NCBI GenBank assembly: GCA_964631955.1
Contig: CAZWBA010000012.1
Coordinates: 1 to 64,000 of the forward strand
Direction: 5' to 3'
Source: CAMLJR01 sp964631955
Lineage (GTDB): Bacteria; Pseudomonadota; Gammaproteobacteria; Pseudomonadales; CAMLJR01
DNA length: 64,000 nucleotides
Made by a program: the position numbers and the translations under genes. Under the pieces are notes generated by a model. That model was given only the letters and a program-made list of their open reading frames with translations. It searched no databases and had not been told where the DNA came from. Below are positions 1 through 8,196 of this stretch, in pieces (position 1 is the stretch's first letter; every line of letters begins with the position of its first letter).

Positions 1-2
1 CG

Positions 3-410
3 GGCGGCAATGCGCTCAAGTTCTACGCATCGGTACGTCTCGATATTCGCCGTACGGGTGCGGTGAAGGAGGGCGAAGAGGTGGTCGGTTCGGAAACGCG
101 CGTCAAGGTCGTCAAAAATAAAGTCGCGCCACCCTTCCGCCAGGCCGAGTTCCAGATTCTTTATGGCAAAGGCATCTATCGTATGGGGGAGGTCATCGAT
201 CTTGGCGTGAAGCTTAATCTGATCGAAAAATCGGGCGCCTGGTATTCGTACAAGGGCGACAAAATTGGCCAGGGCAAAGCCAATGCCTCGAAATTCCTCG
301 AAGAGAATCCGCAGATCAGCGAAATTATCGAAACCGATATTCGCACTGAACTGCTCAGCGCCTCGTTGCCTGTCACCGGGAAGTCCGAGGCAGTGGAAGT
401 CGAAGACTGA
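3..410 (+). CDS. recA: RecA recombinase, C-terminal part (5' end outside window)
   Basis: This is the last 135 residues of RecA, the ATP-dependent strand-exchange protein that forms filaments on single-stranded DNA and triggers LexA cleavage. The visible part begins at GGNALKFYAS, in the L2/core region, and continues through APPFRQAEFQILYGKGI and the C-terminal domain (GAWYSYKGDKIGQG) to an acidic tail ending VEVED, as in other proteobacterial RecA proteins. The reading frame is open to the window edge, so the start and the Walker motifs lie upstream. recX follows 14 bases later, the usual recA-recX pair, probably under the same SOS promoter outside the window. Confidence 0.97.
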   Translation, partial: GGNALKFYASVRLDIRRTGAVKEGEEVVGSETRVKVVKNKVAPPFRQAEFQILYGKGIYRMGEVIDLGVKLNLIEKSGAWYSYKGDKIGQGKANASKFLEENPQISEIIETDIRTELLSASLPVTGKSEAVEVED

Positions 411-424
411 TACGCAGCCTTGAG

Positions 425-868
425 ATGGATGAGGTAAAAAGTTCTGATATCCGGCGTGCAGCAATGGATTTGCTGGCACGCCGCGAGCATTCCAAACGCG
501 AGCTGAGACAGAAACTGTTGCTCCGTTTTTCTAATTCCCATCTGATCGATCAGGAAATCGAACGTCTTTGCGAGGAGCATTTGCAAAGCGATTCTCGCTA
601 TGCAGAAGCCTACCTGTACAGCCGTGCGCAACGCCTGTACGGCCCCAGCCGAATCAGGGCGGAAATGAGGGAACGGGGTATCGATGACGAAATTATTGCC
701 AGCGCTTTTCTTCATGCCGATATCGATTGGCAGGCAAATTTGCGGAAATTGGAGGTCAGCAAATTCGGCCTTAAATCGCCTGCAAACCTGCAGGAAAAGG
801 CCAGGCGCATGAGATTTATTCAATACCGCGGATTTGGTGGTGTCTCGAAAACAGATACCCTTACCTGA
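425..868 (+). CDS. recX: Regulatory protein RecX
   Basis: RecX binds RecA filaments and limits their extension, restraining recombination and SOS induction. The 147-residue protein has the usual family length and three-helix repeats: RRAAMDLLARREHSKRELRQKL near the N-terminus, an acidic middle repeat with DSRYAEAYLYSRAQRLYGP (about 58-76), and a final repeat ending RRMRFIQYRGFG. It starts 14 bases after recA, so co-transcription is likely. In many gammaproteobacteria alaS follows recX; here a TonB-dependent receptor follows after a 473-base gap, so the neighbourhood has been rearranged. Identification rests on context plus the repeat pattern and is firm. Confidence 0.92.
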   Translation: MDEVKSSDIRRAAMDLLARREHSKRELRQKLLLRFSNSHLIDQEIERLCEEHLQSDSRYAEAYLYSRAQRLYGPSRIRAEMRERGIDDEIIASAFLHADIDWQANLRKLEVSKFGLKSPANLQEKARRMRFIQYRGFGGVSKTDTLT

Positions 869-1341
869 TCCGGCTTTTCATCTTCCAGCGCCATTTTTGC
901 TTAACGGGTTCCGCGCCTTTCATCTACGCCGCAGCTCTATTCCCCTCGGTTAATTTTTACCATCCCAGACTCAGAACACTTGACGCTGCACGAGAGTGCA
1001 TTCAATATGGCTGCAAGTTTACACGTGTCTCATTAATGCAGGACTGAAACGCGCTAACAACATAAATACGCGTTTGTGTCTGGAAAACTCGGGCCGATCC
1101 AAAAGGTACGGCGCTCCGACTTATAAAAATCAAAACACTGACAGCACTGTTTCAACTGCATGAAAAAGCCATTCATCCAATGGGTTACATCTGCGAAGGA
1201 ACACCTTTATCCGTGCCCCTGTCCGGGTTTTAGCTGCCGCCGCGTAGCTCGCGCACGTCGGAGCAATGGAGCGGGTTTCGAGATGGGAATACTAAAAATT
1301 AGCTACCGAAATTCCAGTAATAACAACCAGAGGGGAGCACA
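869..1341 (+). other. 473-base intergenic region upstream of the TonB receptor
   Basis: No convincing gene is seen. A short open frame at 1160-1345 has no family resemblance, is Cys/Arg rich in a way typical of chance frames, and overlaps the receptor start. The region contains a possible sigma-70 promoter with a dyad in its spacer (980-1008) and a good ribosome-binding site, GAGGGGAG, at 1330-1337 just before the receptor ATG. The more than 300-base distance between the candidate promoter and the ATG would make a long leader for the receptor. Confidence 0.5.
980..1008 (+). promoter_or_regulatory. Candidate sigma-70 promoter with dyad in the spacer
   Basis: TTGACG at 980-985 and CAATAT at 1003-1008 are separated by 17 bases. 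The spacer contains the perfect dyad TGCAC-gaga-GTGCA (987-1000), which would suit a repressor bound between the -35 and -10 boxes. The -10 match is weak, so this is tentative. If real, it would drive the TonB receptor from about 330 bases upstream. Confidence 0.3.
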
Positions 1342-3894
1342 ATGAAAAAAATTGGAAAAATGAAAAGGCGGGCATTTCATACAGCGGCTATTTTGCCGAC
1401 CGCAATGCTGGGTGTTGGCTTGACGATTCCAGTACCTGTCGCTCATTCGGCGACAGCTGTCGACCCAGCCGAGATCATCGTTACCGCGCGGCGTGAAAAG
1501 GAGGAGCTGCAGAAGGTTCCAATTTCCATGACCGTGTTCGATCAGGAAACATTGTCGGAGCGTAACGTAACGAATGGTGCAGACCTCGTTGCTTATACGC
1601 CGTCGCTGAACGTTAACCAGCGTTTCGGTTCCGATCAGGCATCTTTCGCAATTCGCGGTTTTTCGCAGGATTTGCGCACAACGGCGTCGGTGGCGGTTTA
1701 TTTCGCCGATGTGGTCGCGCCCCGCTCGAGCGGTTCAGTGACGGCTGGCGACGGTGCCGGCCCCGGCGCTTTTTTCGATTTACAAAACGTCCAGGTTTTA
1801 AAGGGGCCGCAGGGTACTTTGTTCGGCCGCAATACCACCGGTGGCGCCATTCAACTGGTTCCGCAGCAGCCAACGGACAAACTTGAAGGCTATCTGGAAT
1901 TGTCGGGCGGTAATTACGATATGCGCCGTGTTCAGGGCGTGTTTAATCTTCCGCTAACCGACATTGCCCGCGCCCGCTTTGGCGTTGATTCGATGGACCG
2001 CGAGGGCTATATCAAAAATAAAAGCGGTGTCGGACCGGAGCTTCTTTCCGACGTGCATTACATTGCGGGTAGGGCAAGCTTGCTGCTCGATCTCGGCGAC
2101 AGCGTGCAGAATTATTTCGTCACTCAGTACACTCGCTCGGAAAATAAGGGTTCTCTCCAGCGAATCATTGGTTGTCATACAGATCTTTCGGTTGGATTCG
2201 CCACTGTATGTAACGAAGCATTTGGGTTACAGGGGGATGATTTTTACAGCGGGATGAGCGCCGATCATACCGATCCGAAAGCAAGCCTCAAGCAATGGCA
2301 ATTTATCAACACGACGACATGGGATGTAAACGATAACTTCCAGGTGACGAATATCGTTGGCTATGCCGATCTTTTACAAGTAATGCGCGGTTCAATTTTT
2401 GGTTCGCGTTATTTCCTGAGCGGCATCGAAACACCGAGCGGAGGTCCGGCGCAGTTGAGAACTTTCCCTGCTGGACAGGCCCAGGGTGTGCCGAGCAATA
2501 GCCAGACGACTTTTTCCGAAGAGCTCCGCTTTTCGGGTAAAGCGTTTGAAGAAAAACTGCACTGGCAGGCAGGGCTCTATTACGAGGACAGCAGACCGGA
2601 CGGGTGGTCTGGCAGTCAGTCGGCGGGCATGCTGATCTGCGATAGCACGACCTCTTATGAGGATGCCAATCCGGCGAATTTTTTATGTTATGACCGCGTT
2701 GGTCGCTCTTCGTATGACCCTATCACCCAACAATCCGCCTTCAAGGGCAGCATCGAACGTCAAATAGGGAAAATGTTTTACAACAATCAGGCGATTTATG
2801 GTCAGGGCACCTATGAGCTGACTCCAGAGCTCAAAGTGACGCTCGGCGCTCGTTATACGATCGATGAAACCCGCGGTCAATCGAAGCGTATCACCTATCA
2901 GTTCCCCGACACGCTGGAAGTGAATTTCAGCGCTCCGACTCTGGTGAAATGCTCGGTGGGGGCCCTTGCTTCGCTGGCAAACGATTGCCTCTATCGCGTC
3001 AAGAGCAGAAGCGAGGCGCCAACCTGGACGCTGGGTCTGGAGTATTTTCCCGCCGAAGACGTCATGGCTTACGCGAAATACACCCGCGGCTATCGTCAGG
3101 GTAGTGTGGTGTTACCTGCGCCCGGCGGTAACGACAGCTATGAACCTGAACAGGTGGACGCGTATGAGCTGGGCGCCAAGACCAGTTTCCAGGGTGTGGT
3201 GTCGGGGACTTTCAACATCGCGCTTTTTTACAACACACTCAAGGATCAGCAGCTGCAACTGGGGCTGACGCCTCAGGCCGGCGGCTCTGCGACTACCACC
3301 ATTCAAAATGCCAATGAATCGACCATTCAGGGTGTCGAGGCCGAGACGACTCTGCGCCTGCTGGATGGTTTAACGCTCAATATTTCCTATACCTATCTTG
3401 AGACTCATCTCGACAGCATGGATCCGCCCTTGGACATCGATGGCTGGACTGCCATACCGAGCGCGATCGAGGGGCAGCACCTGACATTTTCTCCCCGTCA
3501 TGCGGTCACCACCGGTTTGAATTACCGGTTCCCGTTACCGCTTGAGGTGGGAGATGTCTCTGCCGGAATCACCTACTCCTTTATCTCCTCCCAGAACAGC
3601 ACGAATTCTCACTACGCGAAATTCAATGGTGAAGATGCCGATCCGACTAATGACATTGAGGTAAAAGGGTCGCCTTACGGTGAATTGCCGGTTCGCCAAT
3701 TGCTCAATATGAATATTGGCTGGAAAGCGATTTTCGGTAGTCCATTCGATGCATCCTTCTTCGTTACCAATGCGCTGAATGAAGAATACAACGCCTACGT
3801 CTCGGGCCTGTATAACTCCGCTGGAGCCGAATATGGCGTTGTCGGTGAGCCACGTATGTATGGCGCAAAGATCAAATACAATTTTGGTTTGTGA
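1342..3894 (+). CDS. TonB-dependent outer-membrane receptor
   Basis: An 850-residue outer-membrane receptor that would import a scarce ligand with energy from TonB-ExbB-ExbD. A signal peptide covers about residues 1-37 (positive start, hydrophobic core, cut near VAHSA). It is followed by a TonB-box-like EIIVTARR at 44-51, a plug domain (ISMTVFDQETL, then FAIRGF, then VLKGPQGTLFGRNTTGGAI), and a long 22-strand-type barrel with YTRGYRQG and a C-terminal strand ending KIKYNFGL. It resembles the receptors common in aquatic gammaproteobacteria that degrade hydrophobic or aromatic compounds. No transporter, sigma/anti-sigma pair or siderophore gene adjoins it, so the ligand cannot be read from context. 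GAGGGGAG six bases upstream supports this ATG. Confidence 0.93.
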   Translation: MKKIGKMKRRAFHTAAILPTAMLGVGLTIPVPVAHSATAVDPAEIIVTARREKEELQKVPISMTVFDQETLSERNVTNGADLVAYTPSLNVNQRFGSDQASFAIRGFSQDLRTTASVAVYFADVVAPRSSGSVTAGDGAGPGAFFDLQNVQVLKGPQGTLFGRNTTGGAIQLVPQQPTDKLEGYLELSGGNYDMRRVQGVFNLPLTDIARARFGVDSMDREGYIKNKSGVGPELLSDVHYIAGRASLLLDLGDSVQNYFVTQYTRSENKGSLQRIIGCHTDLSVGFATVCNEAFGLQGDDFYSGMSADHTDPKASLKQWQFINTTTWDVNDNFQVTNIVGYADLLQVMRGSIFGSRYFLSGIETPSGGPAQLRTFPAGQAQGVPSNSQTTFSEELRFSGKAFEEKLHWQAGLYYEDSRPDGWSGSQSAGMLICDSTTSYEDANPANFLCYDRVGRSSYDPITQQSAFKGSIERQIGKMFYNNQAIYGQGTYELTPELKVTLGARYTIDETRGQSKRITYQFPDTLEVNFSAPTLVKCSVGALASLANDCLYRVKSRSEAPTWTLGLEYFPAEDVMAYAKYTRGYRQGSVVLPAPGGNDSYEPEQVDAYELGAKTSFQGVVSGTFNIALFYNTLKDQQLQLGLTPQAGGSATTTIQNANESTIQGVEAETTLRLLDGLTLNISYTYLETHLDSMDPPLDIDGWTAIPSAIEGQHLTFSPRHAVTTGLNYRFPLPLEVGDVSAGITYSFISSQNSTNSHYAKFNGEDADPTNDIEVKGSPYGELPVRQLLNMNIGWKAIFGSPFDASFFVTNALNEEYNAYVSGLYNSAGAEYGVVGEPRMYGAKIKYNFGL

Positions 3895-3927
3895 TCTGCG
3901 CTAATTCGGTTTGTAAACTGCGCTAAC
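3884..3927 (+). repeat. 22-bp imperfect tandem duplication across the receptor stop codon
   Basis: Two adjacent 22-base units, 3884-3905 and 3906-3927, agree at 18 of 22 positions (shared core ctgcgctaa). The first unit contains the TGA stop of the TonB receptor at 3892-3894. The second lies wholly in the spacer before the terminator. Confidence 0.8.
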
Positions 3928-3955
3928 ACGAATCGCCAGCAACGTTCGTCCCGAC

Positions 3956-3989
3956 AAGGCCGTGTGTGTCATCAAGCACGGCCTTTTTC
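3956..3989 (+). terminator. Rho-independent terminator after the TonB receptor
   Basis: The perfect 9-base stem AAGGCCGTG (3956-3964) pairs with CACGGCCTT (3977-3985) around a 12-base loop, followed by a T-rich tail. It lies 60 bases after the receptor stop and before the zwf promoter, separating the two units. Confidence 0.88.
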
Positions 3990-4007
3990 TTTGCATGAAA
4001 CCGCAAA

Positions 4008-4035
4008 TTGACAACCGATCCGCTTGCACGATAAT
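4008..4035 (+). promoter_or_regulatory. Strong sigma-70 promoter for zwf-edd
   Basis: TTGACA (4008-4013) is a perfect -35 box and GATAAT (4030-4035) a near-perfect -10, with 16 bases between. Transcription would start near 4042, only about 25 bases before the zwf ATG, so the leader would be very short. Confidence 0.72.
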
Positions 4036-4067
4036 GAATTTATTCTCAGCTGGCTGTGAGCAATCCG

Positions 4068-5513
4068 ATGAATACTCCGCAACGGGATTTTGTGTTGTTC
4101 GGCGGCTCCGGTGATCTCGCCTTTCGTAAGTTATATCCCGCACTCTGGAGCCTTTTCCGCAACGGTGAATTGACGCCCGACGATCGGATCATTTCCGTTT
4201 CGCGGAAATCAACTGACGATAATGCATTTCGCGAGCGCGTTCATGCTGCGCTTTCCTCGGGCGGCGATGCCACCGATGCCGAACGGCTGCCACAGTTTCT
4301 CCACAGCATCGTGCCGTTCGAATGCGATCTGACATCCGAAGATGACTGGAACGCATTGCATTCGTTATTGACGACACCAGAGCCGCGTTTGCGTTTGTTT
4401 TACATCGCGACGCCGCCATCGATGTTCATCCCCATCACGGAAAAACTCGGCGCCTGCGGGCTTGCTGCAAACGATGCACGCCTCATTGTGGAAAAGCCGC
4501 TTGGTTCGGATCTGGCTTCGGGGCGAAAAATCAATCGTGTGATGCTGCAGGCGTTCGATGAGCGCCGCATTTATCGTATCGATCATTATCTTGGCAAGGA
4601 AACGGTCCAGAATTTACTGGCATTGCGTTTTGGCAATTATTTTTTCGATCATCTCTGGAATTCCACCTGTATCGATCATGTGCAGATTTGTGTGACCGAA
4701 ACGATTGGTGTGGAAAAGCGCGGCGCGTTTTATGAAGAGACCGGCGCATTGCGCGATATGGTGCAGAATCACATGCTGCAGATGCTGGCGTTCGTCGCCA
4801 TGGAGCATCCGTTCAGTTTGAGCGCGGAAGATATTCGCGATGAAAAAGTCAAAGTATTGCGGGCGCTCGCGCAACCCGATCAGTTTCATTCGACACGTAT
4901 TGTTGCCGGCCAGTACGAAACAGGTTTCGTCGCTGGTGCGAAAGTGCCGGGTTATCGCGAGGAGGTTGCCGATGGGCGGGCGGAAACTTTCGTCGCGATA
5001 AGAACGTATGTGCAAAACCAGCGCTGGGGCGGCGTGCCGTTTTATTTGCGTACAGGCAAGCGCATGCATGAGCAGACAGCGACGATTACGATCGAGTTCA
5101 AGCCGCAGCTGTATTCGATGTTTTCACGCAATCGCGAAGCGCCGCCAATTCCCAATCGGCTGATGATCAAACTGCAGCCCGAGGAATGGATTCGTCTGGG
5201 CATCGCCACAAAATCGCGATTGAGCGAAGGCATCGAGCTCGAAAAAACTTCGCTCAATCTGCATCTCGATCAGCGAAAAATTGCGCGTGCGTACAGTGCA
5301 TACGAGCGTTTGCTCGCGAGCGCATTGCGCGGTGACCAGACGCTGTTCGTGCGCCAGGATGAGGTCGAGGCATCGTGGGCGTGGATCGATGCCGTACGCA
5401 ATTTGTGGAGTCGTTCAGGTTATGCTGTGTCTCCCTATCCGGCAGGCAGTGCAGGGCCGACGAAGGCCGATACCTTGCTGCATATGGATAATCGCGAATG
5501 GTTATCGTATTGA
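4068..5513 (+). CDS. zwf: Glucose-6-phosphate 1-dehydrogenase
   Basis: Oxidises glucose 6-phosphate to 6-phosphogluconolactone with NAD(P)+, feeding the Entner-Doudoroff and pentose phosphate routes. The N-terminal nucleotide motif FGGSGDLAFRK (about residues 11-21), the EKPLGSD stretch and the active-site motif RIDHYLGKE (about 170-178) are present, and 481 residues is normal length. I prefer ATG 4068, but an in-frame GTG at 4056 would add four residues (MSNP); the strong promoter just upstream permits either. edd follows 98 bases later. No lactonase (pgl) lies between them as in some relatives, so hydrolysis of the lactone must be encoded elsewhere or be spontaneous. Confidence 0.96.
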   Translation: MNTPQRDFVLFGGSGDLAFRKLYPALWSLFRNGELTPDDRIISVSRKSTDDNAFRERVHAALSSGGDATDAERLPQFLHSIVPFECDLTSEDDWNALHSLLTTPEPRLRLFYIATPPSMFIPITEKLGACGLAANDARLIVEKPLGSDLASGRKINRVMLQAFDERRIYRIDHYLGKETVQNLLALRFGNYFFDHLWNSTCIDHVQICVTETIGVEKRGAFYEETGALRDMVQNHMLQMLAFVAMEHPFSLSAEDIRDEKVKVLRALAQPDQFHSTRIVAGQYETGFVAGAKVPGYREEVADGRAETFVAIRTYVQNQRWGGVPFYLRTGKRMHEQTATITIEFKPQLYSMFSRNREAPPIPNRLMIKLQPEEWIRLGIATKSRLSEGIELEKTSLNLHLDQRKIARAYSAYERLLASALRGDQTLFVRQDEVEASWAWIDAVRNLWSRSGYAVSPYPAGSAGPTKADTLLHMDNREWLSY

Positions 5514-5611
5514 ATTGTTGCTGATCGATGCGCTGAGTGGAATGCCGGAAAAACAGATTCCAGAGCCTAACGAATTTAATCAGCTGCGAAGTATTTGAGG
5601 AGGTTCCTGTT

Positions 5612-7438
5612 ATGGCACTCCATGAACGAATTGCCGAAGTGACCGAGCGTGTCATCGAGCGCAGCCGCGACAGCCGCAAGCGCTATCTCGATATCATCGG
5701 GTTCACTGCGAAGCGTCCCAATCCGCGTGCAACGGCCGGCTGTGGCAATATTGCACACGTCGCTGCCGGGTGTCCGGTGAGTGAAAAAAACGCGGTCATC
5801 GATACCAATAGCCCGCATATCGCAATTGTTACGTCATACAACGATATGCTTTCCGCGCATGTGCCGTTTGCCGGGTTTCCCGAACAGATCAAGGCTGCAC
5901 TCGCGGAGGTTGGCGCTACCGCTCAGGTGGCAGGCGGCGTGCCGGCGATGTGCGATGGCGTCACGCAGGGTCGCCCCGGCATGGAAATCGGATTGTTCAG
6001 CCGTGAAGTTATCGCGATGGCGACAGCAGTTGCGCTGTCGCACGATGTGTTCGACGGCGTCATTCTGCTCGGCACCTGCGACAAAATCGTTCCCGGCCTG
6101 CTCATCGGCGCGCTCGCATTCGGCCATTTACCCGTTATTTTTGCGCCCGGTGGTCCGATGCCTTCGGGCTTGCCGAATTCGGAAAAGGCACGCGTGCGTC
6201 AGCAATATGCCGAGAAAAAAATCGGCCGCAATGAATTGCTGGCGGCGGAAATGGCGTCGTATCACAGCCCCGGTACGTGCACGTTTTATGGCACGGCGAA
6301 TTCCAATCAGCTCATCAACGAAATCATGGGCCTGCAATTGCCAGGTTCGACATTCGTCAATCCGCAATCGCCGCTGCGCGATGCGTACACGCGAGCGACC
6401 GCGCACGAGATCGTCAGGCGCGTCAAATGGCGCGATTACCGTCCGTTCGGCAAAGTTATCGATGAGAAAGCCATCGTCAATGGCATGGTGGCGCTGCTGG
6501 CGACAGGAGGCTCGACCAATTTAACGATTCATCTGATCGCCGTCGCTGCCGCTGCAGGAATTCAGATCAACTGGGGCGATTTTTCCGAGCTGGCCGATGT
6601 GGTGCCGTTGCTCGCCCGCGTCTATCCGAACGGCAACGCCGATATCAATCAATTTCATCAGGCGGGCGGCATTCAGTTTCTCGTCCACGAATTGCTGGAT
6701 GCGGGTCTGCTGCACGACGACGTGCAGACGATGGCGCCGAGCGGCGCACTGGCCGAATATAAAACTACGGCCGACCTGGACGGCGATACATTGCAGTGGC
6801 GCGAAGGCGAAACGCGCAGCGGAGATTATTCGGTTTTGCGTGGCTACAGCGAGCCATTTCAGAGCGATAGCGGCATCAAGGTCCTGCACGGCAATCTGGG
6901 CGAAGCCGTGATTAAAACCTCGGCGATGAAAAAAGAGCATTGGCTGATCGAAGCGCCCGCCATCGTGTTCGAAACACAGGATGAATTTCTCGAAGCATTC
7001 GAGGCCGGCCAGCTCGATCGCGATTTCATTGCGGTCGTGCGTTTCCAGGGCCCCAGAGCGAATGGCATGCCCGAACTGCACAAGCTGACGCCTTCGCTGG
7101 GTGTGCTGCTCGACAAGGGTTACAACGTCGCACTGGTCACCGATGGCCGCATGTCGGGCGCGTCCGGCAAGGTTCCCGCGGCGATTCATCTGACACCGGA
7201 AGCGCTCGACAAGGGTGCCATTGCCTTCATCCAGAGCGGCGATCACATTCGCCTCGATGTCAAAAGCGGTTCGCTCGACATTCTGGTCGATACACAGGTT
7301 TTGTCGCAGCGTCAGCCTGCCGCGCAGAAAGCGCTGTTCGAGGATAGCGATCTGGGCCGCAATTTATTCGGTCTGTTTCGGCGCAATGTTTCCACTGCGG
7401 CGACCGGCGCAACCGTTTTCGGCGACTTTCTGGGCTAG
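5612..7438 (+). CDS. edd: Phosphogluconate dehydratase (Entner-Doudoroff)
   Basis: Dehydrates 6-phosphogluconate to 2-keto-3-deoxy-6-phosphogluconate using an iron-sulfur cluster (IlvD/Edd family). Typical 608-residue length; cluster cysteines appear in GGVPAMCDGVTQGRPGME (about C114) and LLGTCDKIVPG (about C156), and GGSTNLTIHL and the C-terminal TDGRMSGASGKVPAA are diagnostic. The start is fixed by GAGGAGG at 5597-5603, nine bases before ATG 5612; the frame stays open further upstream but without such a site. It probably shares the zwf transcript. Eda, the aldolase that completes the pathway, is not in the window. Confidence 0.97.
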   Translation: MALHERIAEVTERVIERSRDSRKRYLDIIGFTAKRPNPRATAGCGNIAHVAAGCPVSEKNAVIDTNSPHIAIVTSYNDMLSAHVPFAGFPEQIKAALAEVGATAQVAGGVPAMCDGVTQGRPGMEIGLFSREVIAMATAVALSHDVFDGVILLGTCDKIVPGLLIGALAFGHLPVIFAPGGPMPSGLPNSEKARVRQQYAEKKIGRNELLAAEMASYHSPGTCTFYGTANSNQLINEIMGLQLPGSTFVNPQSPLRDAYTRATAHEIVRRVKWRDYRPFGKVIDEKAIVNGMVALLATGGSTNLTIHLIAVAAAAGIQINWGDFSELADVVPLLARVYPNGNADINQFHQAGGIQFLVHELLDAGLLHDDVQTMAPSGALAEYKTTADLDGDTLQWREGETRSGDYSVLRGYSEPFQSDSGIKVLHGNLGEAVIKTSAMKKEHWLIEAPAIVFETQDEFLEAFEAGQLDRDFIAVVRFQGPRANGMPELHKLTPSLGVLLDKGYNVALVTDGRMSGASGKVPAAIHLTPEALDKGAIAFIQSGDHIRLDVKSGSLDILVDTQVLSQRQPAAQKALFEDSDLGRNLFGLFRRNVSTAATGATVFGDFLG

Positions 7439-7527
7439 TTTTTTAGTATTTCGCGTGTCGTCCGCGCTCATGCAATTGCGGTATCCTGAGCGGCGTTTTC
7501 GCAATTCCGCGACGGGTATGGAGCAAC

Positions 7528-8166
7528 ATGAAACAGGCACTGATCACGATGCTGACATTGCAGCATCGCATGAATACCAAAGTTCATCCGCAATGGATCA
7601 GCCAGCGCTACGAATGGTATCGCGCAATCTGGATCGAATGTGGCGAGCTTATCGAACATTACGGATACAAATGGTGGAAAAAACAGACGCCCGATATCGA
7701 GCAGGTGCGTCTGGAAGCCATCGATATCTGGCATTTCGGTTTAAGCGCGCTGTTTGTCGACAACGCTGAACCGGTGACCGACGGCATCGATAAAATCGCC
7801 GATAACGTCGCTGCAGAATTGCAAAAGCATAAATACGGCGGGCAGGATGTGCGCACAGCCACCGAAGCACTCGCCGCATTCGCGCTCAATCACCACCAGT
7901 TTTCGGTGTCGCTGTTCGCGGATCTGATGCACGCCTGCGAATTGAATTTCGACGAACTCTATCGTCACTATGTCGGCAAGAACGTGCTCAATTTTTTCCG
8001 TCAGGACAATGGCTACAAGGACGGTACCTATCAAAAGCAATGGCACGGTCGCGAAGATAACGAGCACTTGATGGAATTGCTCAGGGAGCTCGATAGCGGC
8101 AGCGATGCCTTTGCGGACAATCTCTACGCGGAATTGCAGCGCCGCTACCAGCAAGTTATCGGGTGA
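7528..8166 (+). CDS. Dimeric (all-alpha) dUTP diphosphatase
   Basis: Hydrolyses dUTP to dUMP and pyrophosphate, keeping uracil out of DNA and supplying the dTMP precursor. The 212-residue protein belongs to the all-alpha MazG-related dUTPase family rather than the trimeric Dut family. The metal-binding helix shows IWIECGELIEHYGYKWWKK (about 35-53), followed by an aspartate/glutamate helix EAIDIWHFGL (about 62-71) and, near the C-terminus, NVLNFFRQDNGYKDGTY. It stands 89 bases after edd, and its stop touches the next gene region, so the two may be co-transcribed. A trimeric dut could exist elsewhere; this form is scattered among gammaproteobacteria. Confidence 0.88.
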   Translation: MKQALITMLTLQHRMNTKVHPQWISQRYEWYRAIWIECGELIEHYGYKWWKKQTPDIEQVRLEAIDIWHFGLSALFVDNAEPVTDGIDKIADNVAAELQKHKYGGQDVRTATEALAAFALNHHQFSVSLFADLMHACELNFDELYRHYVGKNVLNFFRQDNGYKDGTYQKQWHGREDNEHLMELLRELDSGSDAFADNLYAELQRRYQQVIG

Positions 8167-8196
8167 ATGGAAAGGCCAGACAGGGGCGGCGTTGGC

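Noticed and set aside
1160..1345. Open frame of 61 codons before the TonB receptor
   Set aside because: No family resemblance, odd Cys/Arg-rich composition, no good ribosome-binding site, and it overlaps the well-supported receptor start.
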